DNA from: Ptiloglossa arizonensis
Lineage: Eukaryota > Arthropoda > Insecta > Hymenoptera > Colletidae
Assembly (NCBI RefSeq): GCF_051014685.1
Contig: NW_027478756.1
Location: 372,001 to 436,000, forward strand
DNA: 64,000 bases
Direction: 5' to 3'
Shown here: positions 10,263 to 23,208 of the stretch, piece after piece
Layout: the number at the start of each line of letters is the position of its first letter
How positions within the stretch are numbered: position 1 is the stretch's first letter
Program-made: the position numbers and the translations under genes
Notes under the pieces: generated by a model
Told to the model about the DNA's origin: nothing
Seen by the model: the letters and a program-made list of their open reading frames with translations, nothing else
Database searches by the model: none

Positions 10263-12057
10263 TTGCATCTGAAAGTAGAAACTCGCCCGATTACAACGGT
10301 GTGTGTACTTTTCCCCTAGGCCATTCCAGTTATTGGTTTCGAGTATCAGACATGCGAAAATTTTGATGGTTTCTCAACCATTCCTTAACTTCAAACTCCC
10401 GTATCACGCGAACGGATTGACGAACTCGAGAAATTCCTATTGCATCTGAAAGCAGAAACTCGCGCGATAACAACAGTATGTGTATTTTTCCCCTAGGCCT
10501 TTGTAGTTATTTGTTTCGAGTATGAGACCTGCGAAAATTTTGATGGTTTCTCAACCATTCCTTAACTTCACACTCCCATATCTCGCGAACGGATTGACGA
10601 ACACGAGAAATTCCTCTTGCATCTGAAAGTAGAAACTCGCCCGATTACAACGGTGTGTGTACTTTTCCCCTTGGCCATTCCAGTTATTGGTTTCGAGTAT
10701 CAGACCAGCGAAAATTTTGATGGTTTCTCGACCATTCCTTAACTTCAAACTCCCATATCTCGCGAACGGATTGACGAACTCGAGAATCTCCTATTGCATC
10801 TGAAAGCAGAAACTCGCCCGATTACAACGGTATGTGTATTTTTGCCCTAGGCCTCTGTAGTTATTGGTTTCGAGTATCAGTCTTGCGAAAATTTTGATGG
10901 TTTCTCAACCGTTCCTTAAATTCAAACTCCCATATCTCGCGAACGGATTGACGAACTCGAGAAATTCCTGTTGCATCTGAAAGTAGAAACTCGCCCGATT
11001 ACAGCGGTATGTGTATTTTTGCCCTAGGCCATAGTAGTTATTGGTTTCGAGTATCACAGTTGCGAAAATTTTGATGGTTTGTCAACCATTCCTTAATTTC
11101 AAACTCCCATATCTCAGGAACGGATTGACGACCTCGAGAAATTCCTGTTGCTTCTGAAAGTAGAAACACGCCCGATTACAGTGGTGTGTGTACTTTTCCC
11201 CTAGGCCATTCCAGTTATTGGTTTCGAGTATCAGACAAGCGAAAATTTTGATGGTTTCTCAACCATTCCTTAATTTCAAACTCCCATATCTCGCGAACGG
11301 ATTGACGAACTCGAGAAATTCCTGTTGCTTCTGAAAGTAGAAACTCGCCCCATTACAATGGTGTGTGTACTTTTCCCCTTAGGCCATTCCAGTTATTGGT
11401 TTCGAGTATCAGACCAGCCAAATTTTTGATGGTTTCTCAACCATTCCTTAACTTCAAACTCCCATATTAATGGAACGGATTAACGAACTCGAGAAATTCC
11501 TATTGCATCTGAAAGCAGAAACTCGCCCGATTACATCGGTGTGTGCATTTTTGCCCTATGCCATAGTAGTTATTTGTTTCGAGTATCAGACTTGCGAAAA
11601 TTTTGATGGTTTCTCATCCATTCCTTAACTTCAAACTCCCATATCGCGCGAACGGATTGACGAACACGAGAAATTCCTACTGCATCTGACAGCAGAAACT
11701 CGCCCGATTTCAACGGTATGTTTACTTTTCCCCTAGGCCATTCCAGTTATTGGTTTCGAGTATCAGACCAGCGAAAATTTTGATGGTTTCTCAACCATTC
11801 CTTAATTTCAAACTCCCATATCTCGCGAACGGATTGACGAACTCGACAAATTCTTCTTGCATCTGAAAGCAGAAACTCGCCCGATTACAACGGTATGTGT
11901 ATTTTTCCCCTAGGCCATTGTAGTTATTGGTTTCGAGTATCAGACTTGCGAAAATTTTGATGGTTTCTCAACCATTCCTTAACTTCAAACTCCCATATCT
12001 TGCGAACGGATAGACGAACTCGAGAAATTCCTGTTTCATCTGAAAGTAGAAATTCGC
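10263..12057. repeat. Satellite stretch with full marker cassette
   Basis: 10283-10773 matches 8690-9180 (offset 1,593). About 10,980-12,050 matches about 24,255-25,330 (offset 13,276). It holds the first full marker cassette: TCAGGAACGG near 11,114, the 178-bp monomer with CCCCTTAGGCC at 11375, TTAATGG at 11467, GTGTGTGCATTTTTGCC near 11,540, and CTACTGCATCTGACAGC near 11,676. Confidence 0.87.
11375..11385 (+). repeat. One-base insertion defining the 178-bp monomer (7 copies)
   Basis: CCCCTTAGGCC replaces CCCCTAGGCC. I found it at 11375, 16863, 24652, 28901, 31203, 33151 and 35099. All copies sit about one monomer upstream of a TTAATGG monomer, so they descend from one event and mark a single cassette lineage. 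Confidence 0.92.
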
Positions 12058-15000
12058 CCGATTACAACGGTATGTGTATTTTTCCCCTAGGCCATTGTAG
12101 TTATTGGTTTCGAGTATCAGACTTGCGAAAATTTTGATGGTTTCTCAACCATTCCTTAATTTCAAACTCCCATATCTCGCGAACGGATTGACGAACTCGC
12201 GAAGCTCCTGTTGCTTCTGAAAGTAGAAACTCGTCCCATTACAATGGTGTGTGTACTTTTCCCCTAACCCATAGTAGTTATGGGTTTCGAGTATCAGACT
12301 TGCGAAAATTTTGATGGTTTGTCAACCACTCCTTCACTTGAAACTCCCATATCTCGCGAACGGATTGACGAACTCGAGAAATTCCTTTTGCATCTGAAAG
12401 CAGAAACTCGCCCGATTACAACGCTATGTGTATTTTTGCCCTAGGCCTCTGCAGTTATTGGTTTCGAGTATCAGACTTGCGAAAATTTTGATGGTTTCTC
12501 AACCATTCCTTAACTTCAAACTGCCATATTATGCGAACGGATTGACGAACTCGAGAAATTCCTATTGCATCTGAAAGCAGAAACTCGCCCGATTACATCG
12601 GTATATGTATTTTTGCCCTCGGCCATAGTAGTTATTGGTTTCGAGTTTCAGACTTGCGAAAATTTTGATGGTTTCTCAACCATTCCTTAACTTCAAACTC
12701 CCATATCTCGCGAACGGATTTACGAACACGAGAAATTCCTATTGCATCTAACAGCAGAAACTCGCCCGATTTCAACGGTATGTGTACTTTTCACCTAGGC
12801 CATTCCAGTTATTGGTTACGAGTATCAGACCAGCGAAAATTTGGATGGTTTCTCAACCATTCCCTAACTTCAAACTCCCATATCTCGCGCACGGATTGAC
12901 GAACTCGCGAAGTTCCTGTTGCCTCTGAAAGTAGAAACTCGCACCATTACAATGGTGTGTGTACTATTCCCCTAGGCCATTCCAGTTATTCGTTTCCAGT
13001 ATCAGACTTGCGAAATTTTTTATGGGCTCTCAACCATTCCTTAACTTCAAACTCCCATATCTCGCGAACGGATGGACGAACTCGAGAAATTCCTGTTTCA
13101 TCTGAAAGTAGAAATTCGCCCGATTACAACGGTATGTGTATTTTTCCCCTAGGACATTGTAGTTATTGGTTTCGAGTATCAGACATGCGAAAATTTTTAT
13201 GGTTGCTCAACCATTCCTTAACTTCAAACTCCCATATCTCGCGAACGAATTGACGAACTCGAGAAATTCTTGTTGCATCTGAAAGCAGAAACTCGCCCGA
13301 TTACAACGGTATGTGTATTTTTCCCCTAGGCCTTTGTAGTTATTTGTTTCGAGTATCAGACGTGCGAAAATTTTAATCGTTTCTCAACCATTCCTTAACT
13401 TCAAACTCCCATATTATGCGAACGGATTGACGAACTCGAGAAGTTCCTATTGCATCTGAAAGCAGAAACTCGCCCGATTACATCGGTATATGTATTTTTG
13501 CCCTAGGCCATAGTAGTTATTGGTTTCGAGTTTCAGACTTGCGAAAATTTTGATGGTTTCTCAACCATTCCCTAACTTCAAACTCCCATATCTCGCGCAC
13601 GGATTGACGAACTCGCGAAGTTCCTGTTGCCTCTGAAAGTAGAAACTCGCCCCATTACAATGGTGTGTGTACTTTTCCCCTAGGCCATTCCAGTTATTCG
13701 TTTCCAGTATCAGACTTGCGAAATTTTTTATGGTCTCTCAACCATTCCTTAACTTCAAACTCCCATATCTCGCGAACGGATGGACGAACTCGAGAAATTC
13801 CTGTTTCATCTGAAAGTAGAAATTCGCCCGATTACAACGGTGTGTGTATTTTTCCCCTAGGCCATTGTAGTTATTGGTTTCGAGTATCAGACATGCGAAA
13901 ATTTTTATGGTTGCTCAACCATTCCTTAACTTCAAACTCCCATATCTCGCGAACGAATTGACGAACTCGAGAAATTCTTGTTGCATCTGAAAGCAGAAAC
14001 TCGCCCGATTACAACGGTATGTGTATTTTTCCCCTAGGCCTTTGTAGTTATTTGTTTCGAGTAACAGACATGCGAAAATTTTGATGGTTTCTCAACCATT
14101 CCTTAACTTCAAACTCCCATATCTCGCGAACGGATTGACGACCACGAGAAATTCCTATTGCATCTGGAAGCAGAAACTCGCCCGATTACAAGGGTACGTG
14201 TATTTTTGCCCTAGGCCATAGTAGTTATTGGTTTCGAGTATCAGACATGCGAAAATTTTGATGGTTTCTCAACCATTCCTTAACTTCAAACTCCCATATC
14301 TCGCGAACGGATTGGCGAACACGAGAAATTCCTATTGCATCTAACAGCAGAAACTCGCCCGATTTCAACGGTATGTGTACTTTTCACCTAGGCCATTCCA
14401 GTTATTGGTTACGAGTATCAGACCAGCGAAAATTTTGATGGTTTCTCAACCATTCCCTAACTTCAAACTCCCATATCTCGCGCACGGATTGACGAACTCG
14501 CGAAGTTCCTGTTGCCTCTGAAAGTAGAAACTCGCCCCATTACAATGGTGTGTGTACTATTCCCCTAGGCCATTCCAGTTATTCGTTTCCAGTATCAGAC
14601 TTGCGAAATTTTTTATGGGCTCTCAACCATTCCTTAACTTCAAACTCCCATATCTCGCGAACGGATGGACGAACTCGAGAAATTCCTGTTTCATCTGAAA
14701 GTAGAAATTCGCCCGATTACAACGGTATGTGTATTTTTCCCCTAGGACATTGTAGTTATTGGTTTCGAGTATCAGACATGCGAAAATTTTTATGGTTGCT
14801 CAACCATTCCTTAACTTCAAACTCCCATATCTCGCGAACGAATTGACGAACTCGAGAAATTCTTGTTGCATCTGAAAGCAGAAACTCGCCCGATTACAAC
14901 GGTATGTGTACTTTTCCCCTAGGCCATTCCAGTTATTGGTTACGAGTATCAGACCAGCGAAAATTTTGATGGTTTCTCAACCATTCCCTAACTTCAAACT

Positions 15001-15072
15001 CCCATATCTCGCGCACGGATTGACGAACTCGCGAAGTTCCTGTTGCCTCTGAAAGTAGAAACTCGCCCCATT
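12058..15072. repeat. 17-monomer block B, copy 1
   Basis: Repeated at 18077-21091, offset about 6,019. Differences seen are single bases, for example TCTGCAG/TCTGTAG near 12,457, CATAGTAG/CATATTAG near 13,520, and GGCGAAC/GACGAAC near 14,313. It contains monomers with GGCTCTCAACC or GGTCTCTCAACC and TTTTTTATGG, which happen to leave a plus-strand frame open for 98 codons at 12957, 13665 and 14550. These frames are repeats of each other and not genes. Confidence 0.92.
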
Positions 15073-16319
15073 ACAATGGTGTGTGTACTTTTCCCCTAGG
15101 CCATTCCAGTTATTCGTTTCCAGTATCAGACTTGCGACATTTTTTATGGTCTCTCAACCATTCCTTAACTTCAAACTCCCATATCTCGCGAACGAATGGA
15201 CGAACTCGAGAAATTCCTGTTTCATCTGAAAGTAGAAATTCGCCCGATTACAACGGTGTGTGTATTTTTCCCCTAGGCCTTTGTAGTTATTTGTTTCGAG
15301 TATCAGACATGCGAAAATTTTGATCGTTTCTCAACCATTCCTTAACTTCAAACTCCCATATTATGCGAACGGATTGACGAACTCGAGAAATTCCTATTGC
15401 ATCTGAAAGCAGAAACTCGCCCGATTACATCGGTATATGTATTTTTGCCCTAGGCCATAGTAGTTATTGGTTTCGAGTTTCAGACTTGCGAAAATTTTGA
15501 TGGTTTCTCAACCATTCCTTAACTTCAAACTCCCATATCTCGCGAACGGATTGACGAACACGAGAAACTCCTATTGCATCTAACAGCAGAAGCTCGCCCG
15601 ATTTCAACGGTATGTATACTTTTCCCCTAGGCCATTCCAGTTATTGGTTACGAGTATCAGACCAGCGAAAATTTTGATGGTTTCTCAACCATTCCCTAAC
15701 TTCAAACTCCCATATCTCGCGCACGGATTGACGAACTCGCGAAGTTCCTGTTGCCTCTGAAAGTAGAAACTCGCCCCATTACAATGGTGTGTGTACTTTT
15801 CCCCTAGGCCATTCCAGTTATTCGTTTCCAGTATCAGACTTGCGAAATTTTTTATGGTCTCTCAACCATTCCTTAACTTCAAACTCCCATATCTCGCGAA
15901 CGGATGGACGAACTCGAGAAATTCCTGTTTCATCTGAAAGTAGAAATTCGCCCGATTACAACGGTATGTGTATTTTTGCCCTAGGCCTCTGTAGTTAGTG
16001 GTTTCGAGTATCAGACTTGCGAAAATTTTGATGGTTTCTCAACCATTCCTTAATTTCAAACTCCCATATCTCGCGAACGGATTGACGAACTCGCGAAGTT
16101 CCTGTTGCTTCTGAAAGTAGAAACTCGCCCCAATACAATGGTGTGTGTACTTTTCCCCTAACCCATAGTAGTTATGGGTTTCGAGTATCAGACTTGCGAA
16201 AATTTTGATGGTTTGTCAACCATTCCTTGACTTCAAACTCCCATATCTCGCGAACGGATTGACGAACTCGAGAAACTCCTATTGCATCTGAAAGCAGAAA
16301 CTCGCCCGATTACAACGGT
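15073..16319. repeat. Continuation of block B and a CCCATA-dyad monomer
   Basis: From about 14,886 to 15,998 this matches 23,029-24,141 at offset 8,143, so the path after 15,072 follows the third copy of the block and not the second. The equivalent of 15,350-15,475 is replaced in that copy. Beyond 16,000 two further monomers occur, including the perfect inverted repeat at 16160-16180; similar pairs are at 9.5-9.7 kb and 30.4-30.6 kb. Confidence 0.85.
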
Positions 16320-17944
16320 ATGTGTATTTTTGCCCTAGGCCTCTGTAGTTATTGGTTTCGAGTATCAGACTTGCGAAAATTTTGATGGTTTCTCAACCGT
16401 TCCTTAAATTCAAACTCCCATATCTCGCGAACGGATTGACGAACTCGAGAAATTCCTGTTGCATCTGAAAGTAGAAACTCGCCCGATTACAGCGGTATGT
16501 GTATTTTTGCCCTAGGCCATAGTAGTTATTGGTTTCGAGTATCAGAGTTGCGAAAATTTTGATGGTTTGTCAACCATTCCTTAATTTCAAACTCCCATAT
16601 CTCAGGAAAGGATTGACGATCTCGAGAAATTCCTGTTGCTTCTGAAAGTAGAAACACGCCCGATTACAGTGGTGTGTGTACTTTTCCCCTTGGCCATTCC
16701 AGTTATTGGTTTCGAGTATCAGACAAGCGAAAATTTTGATGGTTTCTCAACCATTCCTTAATTTCAAACTCCCATATCTCGCGAACGGATTGACGAACTC
16801 GAGAAATTCCTGTTGCTTCTGAGGGTAGAAACTCGCCCCATTACAATGGTGTGTGTACTTTTCCCCTTAGGCCATTCCAGTTATTGGTTTCGAGTATCAG
16901 ACCAGCCAAATTTTTGATGGTTTCTCAACCATTCCTTAACTTCAAACTCCCATATTAATGGAACGGATTGACGAACTCGAGAAATTCCTATTGCATCTGA
17001 AAGCAGAAACTCGCCCGATTACATCGGTGTGTGCATTTTTGCCCTAGGCCATAGTAGTTATTTGTTTCGAGTATCAGACTTGCGAAAATGTTGATGGTTT
17101 CTCAACCATTCCTTAACTTCAAACTCCCATATCTCGCGAACGGATTGACGAACACGAGAAATTCCTATTGCATCTAACAGCAGAAGCTCGCCCGATTTCA
17201 ACGGTATGTGAACTTTTCCCCTAGGCCATTCCAGTTATTGGTTACGAGTATCAGACCAGCGAAAATTTTGATGGTTTCTCAACCATTCCCTAACTTCAAA
17301 CTCCCATATCTCGCGCACGGATTGACGAACTCGCGAAGTTCCTGTTGCCTCTGAAAGTAGAAACTCGCCCGATTACAACGGTATGTGTATTTTTCCCCTA
17401 GGCCATTGTAGTTATTGGTTTCGAGTATCAGACTTGCGAAAATTTTGATGGTTTCTCAACCATTCCTTAACTTCAAACTCCCATATCTTGCGAACGGATA
17501 GACGAACTCGAGAAATTCCTGTTTCATCTGAAAGTAGAAATTCGTCCCATTACAATGGTGTGTGTACTTTTCCCCTAACCCATAGTAGTTATGGGTTTCG
17601 AGTATCAGACTTGCGAAAATTTTGATCGTTTGTCAACCACTCCTTCACTTGAAACTCCCATATCTCGCGAACGGATTGACGAACTCGAGAAATTCCAATT
17701 GCATCTGAAAGCAGAAACTCGCCCCATTACAACGCTATGTGTATTTTTGCCCTAGGCCTCTGTAGTTATTGGTTTCGAGTATCAGACTTGCGAAAATTTT
17801 GATGGTTTCTCACCCGTTCCTTAAATTCAAACTCCCATATCTCGCGAACGGATTGACGAACTCGAGAAATTCCTGTTGCATCTGAAAGTAGAAACTCGCC
17901 CCATTACAATGGTGTGTGTACTTTTCCCCTAGGCCATTCCAGTT
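16320..17944. repeat. Nine-monomer block C, copy 1
   Basis: Matches 24,109-25,733 at a constant offset of 7,789, except for a replaced interval at about 17,134-17,360. It contains marker-cassette monomers: TCAGGAAAGG at 16601, the 178-bp monomer CCCCTTAGGCC at 16863, and TTAATGG at 16955. It also has the rare AAAATGTTGATGG near 17,085, shared with the second copy, and the inverted repeat at 17577-17597. Confidence 0.9.
17134..17360. repeat. Replaced patch inside block C
   Basis: Both flanks match 24,109-25,733 at the same offset, but here the sequence is CTAACAGCAGAAGC, GGTTACGAG, GCGCACGG and TTGCCTCTG, the monomer type of 15.5-15.8 kb and 23.7-23.9 kb. The other copy has CGCGCGAAC, CTGACAGCAG, TATGTTTAC and CGACAAATTCTTC, as does 11.64-11.88 kb. 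Equal length and unchanged register on both sides indicate gene conversion or a double exchange; the present copy is the likely recipient. Confidence 0.85.
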
Positions 17945-18976
17945 ATTGGTTACGAGTATCAGACCAGCGAAAATTTTGATGGTTTCTCAACCATTCCCTA
18001 ACTTCAAACTCCCATATCTCGCGCACGGATTGACGAACTCGCGAAGTTCCTGTTGCCTCTGAAAGTAGAAACTCGCCCGATTACAACGGTATGTGTATTT
18101 TTCCCCTAGGCCATTGTAGTTATTGGTTTCGAGTATCAGACTTGCGAAAATATTGATGGTTTCTCAACCATTCCTTAATTTCAAACTCCCATATCTCGCG
18201 AACGGATTGACGAACTCGCGAAGTTCCTGTTGCTTCTGAAAGTAGAAACTCGTCCCATTACAATGGTGTGTGTACTTTTCCCCTAACCCATAGTAGTTAT
18301 GGGTTTCGAGTATCAGACTTGCGAAAATTTTGATGGTTTGTCAACCACTCCTTCACTTGAAACTCCCATATCTCGCGAACGGATTGACGAACTCGAGAAA
18401 TTCCTTTTGCATCTGAAAGCAGAAACTCGCCCGATTACAACGCTATGTGTATTTTTGCCCTAGGCCTCTGTAGTTATTGGTTTCGAGTATCAGACTTGCG
18501 AAAATTTTGATGGTTTCTCAACCATTCCTTAACTTCAAACTGCCATATTATGCGAACGGATTGACGAACTCGAGAAATTCCTATTGCATCTGAAAGCAGA
18601 AACTCGCCCGATTACATCGGTATATGTATTTTTGCCCTCGGCCATAGTAGTTATTGGTTTCGAGTTTCAGACTTGCGAAAATTTTGATGGTTTCTCAACC
18701 ATTCCTTAACTTCAAACTCCCATATCTCGCGAACGGATTGACGAACACGAGAAATTCCTATTGCATCTAACAGCAGAAACTCGCCCGATTTCAACGGTAT
18801 GTGTACTTTTCACCTAGGCCATTCCAGTTATTGGTTACGAGTATCAGACCAGCGAAAATTTGGATGGTTTCTCAACCATTCCCTAACTTCAAACTCCCAT
18901 ACCTCGCGCACGGATTGACGAACTCGCGAAGTTCCTGTTGCCTCTGAAACTAGAAACTCGCACCATTACAATGGTG
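17945..18976. repeat. Junction into block B copy 2
   Basis: From about 18,077 this follows 12,058 onward at offset 6,019. The short piece before it (GGTTACGAG, GCGCACGG, TTGCCTCTG near 17,950-18,060) is the same monomer type as 15.0 kb. It contains the perfect inverted repeat at 18285-18305. No non-satellite sequence is present. Confidence 0.85.
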
Positions 18977-21900
18977 TGTGTACTATTCCCCTAGGCCATT
19001 CCAGTTATTCGTTTCCAGTATCAGACTTGCGAAATTTTTTATGGGCTCTCAACCATTCCTTAACTTCAAACTCCCATATCTCGCGAACGGATGGACGAAC
19101 TCGAGAAATTCCTGTTTCATCTGAAAGTAGAAATTCGCCCGATTACAACGGTATGTGTATTTTTCCCCTACGACATTGTAGTTATTGGTTTCGAGTATCA
19201 GACATGCGAAAATTTTTATGGTTGCTCAACCATTCCTTAACTTCAAACTCCCATATCTCGCGAACGAATTGACGAACTCGAGAAATTCTTGTTGCATCTG
19301 AAAGCAGAAACTCGCCCGATTACAACGGTATGTGTATTTTTCCCCTAGGCCTTTGTAGTTATTTGTTTCGAGTATCAGACGTGCGAAAATTTTAATCGTT
19401 TCTCAACCATTCCTTAACTTCAAACTCCCATATTATGCGAACGGATTGACGAACTCGAGAAGTTCCTATTGCATCTGAAAGCAGAAACTCGCCCGATTAC
19501 ATCGGTATATGTATTTTTGCCCTAGGCCATATTAGTTATTGGTTTCGAGTTTCAGACTTGCGAAAATTTTGATGGTTTCTCAACCATTCCCTAACTTCAA
19601 ACTCCCATATCTCGCGCACGGATTGACGAACTCGCGAAGTTCCTGTTGCCTCTGAAAGTAGAAACTCGCCCCATTACAATGGTGTGTGTACTTTTCCCCT
19701 AGGCCATACCAGTTATTCGTTTCCAGTATCAGACTTGCGAAATTTTTTATGGTCTCTCAACCATTCCTTAACTTCAAACTCCCATATCTCGCGAACGGAT
19801 GGACGAACTCGAGAAATTCCTGTTTCATCTGAAAGTAGAAATTCGCCCGATTACAACGGTGTGTGTATTTTTCCCCTAGGCCATTGTAGTTATTGGTTTC
19901 GAGTATCAGACATGCGAAAATTTTTATGGTTGCTCAACCATTCCTTAACTTCAAACTCCCATATCTCGCGAACGAATTGACGAACTCGAGAAATTCTTGT
20001 TGCATCTGAAAGCAGAAACTCGCCCGATTACAACGGTATGTGTATTTTTCCCCTAGGCCTTTGTAGTTATTTGTTTCGAGTAACAGACATGCGAAAATTT
20101 TGATGGTTTCTCAACCATTCCTTAACTTCAAACTCCCATATCTCGCGAACGGATTGACGACCACGAGAAATTCCTATTGCATCTGGAAGCAGAAACTCGC
20201 CCGATTACAAGGGTACGTGTATTTTTGCCCTAGGCCATAGTAGTTATTGGTTTCGAGTATCAGACATGCGAAAATTTTGATGGTTTCTCAACCATTCCTT
20301 AACTTCAAACTCCCATACCTCGCGAACGGATTGACGAACACGAGAAATTCCTATTGCATCTAACAGCAGAAACTCGACCGATTTCAACGGTATGTGTACT
20401 TTTCACCTAGGCCATTCCAGTTATTGGTTACGAGTATCAGACCAGCGAAAATTTTGATGGCTTCTCAACCATTCCCTAACTTCAAACTCCCATATCTCGC
20501 GCACGGATTGACGAACTCGCGAAGTTCCTGTTGCCTCTGAAAGTAGATACTCGCCCCATTACAATGGTGTGTGTACTATTCCCCTAGGCCATTCCAGTTA
20601 TTCGTTTCCAGTATCAGACTTGCGAAATTTTTTATGGGCTCTCAACCATTCCTTAACTTCAAACTCCCATATCTCGCGAACGGATGGACGAACTCGAGAA
20701 ATTCCTGTTTCATCTGAAAGTAGAAATTCGCCCGATTACAACGGTATGTGTATTTTTCCCCTAGGACATTGTAGTTATTGGTTTCGAGTATCAGACATGC
20801 GAAAATTTTTATGGTTGCTCAACCATTCCTTAACTTCAAACTCCCATATCTCGCGAACGAATTGACGAACTCGAGAAATTCTTGTTGCATCTGAAAGCAG
20901 AAACTCGCCCGATTACAACGGTATGTGTACTTTTCCCCTAGGCCATTCCAGTTATTGGTTACGAGTATCAGACCAGCGAAAATTTTGATGGTTTCTCAAC
21001 CATTCCCTAACTTCAAACTCCCATATCTCGCGCACGGATTGACGAACTCGCGAAGTTCCTGTTGCCTCTGAAAGTAGAAACTCGCCCGATTACAACGGTA
21101 TGTGTACTATTCCCCTAGGCCATTCCAGTTATTCGTTTCCAGTATCAGACTTGCGAAATTTTTTATGGGCTCTCAACCATTCCTTAACTTCAAACTCCCA
21201 TATCTCGCGAACGGATGGACGAACTCGAGAAATTCCTGTTTCATCTGAAAGTAGAAATTCGCCCGATTACAACGGTATGTGTATTTTTCCCCTACGACAT
21301 TGTAGTTATTGGTTTCGAGTATCAGACATGCGAAAATTTTTATGGTTGCTCAACCATTCCTTAACTTCAAACTCCCATATCTCGCGAACGAATTGACGAA
21401 CTCGAGAAATTCTTGTTGCATCTGAAAGCAGAAACTCGCCCGATTACAACGGTATGTGTATTTTTCCCCTAGGCCTTTGTAGTTATTTGTTTCGAGTATC
21501 AGACGTGCGAAAATTTTAATCGTTTCTCAACCATTCCTTAACTTCAAACTCCCATATTATGCGAACGGATTGACGAACTCGAGAAGTTCCTATTGCATCT
21601 GAAAGCAGAAACTCGCCCGATTACATCGGTATATGTATTTTTGCCCTAGGCCATATTAGTTATTGGTTTCGAGTTTCAGACTTGCGAAAATTTTGATGGT
21701 TTCTCAACCATTCCCTAACTTCAAACTCCCATATCTCGCGCACGGATTGACGAACTCGCGAAGTTCCTGTTGCCTCTGAAAGTAGAAACTCGCCCCATTA
21801 CAATGGTGTGTGTACTTTTCCCCTAGGCCATACCAGTTATTCGTTTCCAGTATCAGACTTGCGAAATTTTTTATGGTCTCTCAACCATTCCTTAACTTCA

Positions 21901-23208
21901 AACTCCCATATCTCGCGAACGGATGGACGAACTCGAGAAATTCCTGTTTCATCTGAAAGTAGAAATTCGCCCGATTACAACGGTGTGTGTATTTTTCCCC
22001 TAGGCCATTGTAGTTATTGGTTTCGAGTATCAGACATGCGAAAATTTTTATGGTTGCTCAACCATTCCTTAACTTCAAACTCCCATATCTCGCGAACGAA
22101 TTGACGAACTCGAGAAATTCTTGTTGCATCTGAAAGCAGAAACTCGCCCGATTACAACGGTATGTGTATTTTTCCCCTAGGCCTTTGTAGTTATTTGTTT
22201 CGAGTAACAGACATGCGAAAATTTTGATGGTTTCTCAACCATTCCTTAACTTCAAACTCCCATATCTCGCGAACGGATTGACGACCACGAGAAATTCCTA
22301 TTGCATCTGGAAGCAGAAACTCGCCCGATTACAAGGGTACGTGTATTTTTGCCCTAGGCCATAGTAGTTATTGGTTTCGAGTATCAGACATGCGAAAATT
22401 TTGATGGTTTCTCAACCATTCCTTAACTTCAAACTCCCATACCTCGCGAACGGATTGACGAACACGAGAAATTCCTATTGCATCTAACAGCAGAAACTCG
22501 ACCGATTTCAACGGTATGTGTACTTTTCACCTAGGCCATTCCAGTTATTGGTTACGAGTATCAGACCAGCGAAAATTTTGATGGCTTCTCAACCATTCCC
22601 TAACTTCAAACTCCCATATCTCGCGCACGGATTGACGAACTCGCGAAGTTCCTGTTGCCTCTGAAAGTAGATACTCGCCCCATTACAATGGTGTGTGTAC
22701 TATTCCCCTAGGCCATTCCAGTTATTCGTTTCCAGTATCAGACTTGCGAAATTTTTTATGGGCTCTCAACCATTCCTTAACTTCAAACTCCCATATCTCG
22801 CGAACGGATGGACGAACTCGAGAAATTCCTGTTTCATCTGAAAGTAGAAATTCGCCCGATTACAACGGTATGTGTATTTTTCCCCTAGGACATTGTAGTT
22901 ATTGGTTTCGAGTATCAGACATGCGAAAATTTTTATGGTTGCTCAACCATTCCTTAACTTCAAACTCCCATATCTCGCGAACGAATTGACGAACTCGAGA
23001 AATTCTTGTTGCATCTGAAAGCAGAAACTCGCCCGATTACAACGGTATGTGTACTTTTCCCCTAGGCCATTCCAGTTATTGGTTACGAGTATCAGACCAG
23101 CGAAAATTTTGATGGTTTCTCAACCATTCCCTAACTTCAAACTCCCATATCTCGCGCACGGATTGACGAACTCGCGAAGTTCCTGTTGCCTCTGAAAGTA
23201 GAAACTCG
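18977..23208. repeat. 12-mer HOR, 2,124 bp, two tandem copies
   Basis: 18977-21085 is repeated at 21101-23208. Rare markers recur at exactly 2,124 bases: CCTACGACATTG (19,165/21,289), GACGTGCG (19,379/21,503), CATATTAG, CATACCAG, CATACCTCG, ACTCGACCG, GGCTTCTC, and GTAGATACTCG near 20,545/22,669. I found no difference between the copies by eye, so this is probably one of the youngest duplications in the window. The 98-residue frames at 18976, 19684, 20569, 21100, 21808 and 22693 are repeats of one another, not genes. Confidence 0.95.
21083..21102. repeat. Chimeric join of the 12-mer duplication
   Basis: At this point the other equivalents (15,070; 18,960; 23,210) have a CCATTACAATGGTG or ACCATTAC word. 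Here a CGATTACAACGGTATG word runs straight into TGTGTACTATTCCCC, a combination not seen at the other equivalent sites. It is the expected hybrid left where two different monomers were joined in unequal exchange. Confidence 0.8.

Noticed and set aside
12957..13253. Plus-strand 98-residue frame and its many copies (13665, 14550, 18976, 19684, 20569, 21100, 21808, 22693, 38095, 47120)
   Set aside because: It is a readable frame through about 1.7 satellite monomers with a 59-residue internal period. Its copies follow the DNA duplications exactly, it has no recognisable domain, and it overlaps similar frames on the other strand.
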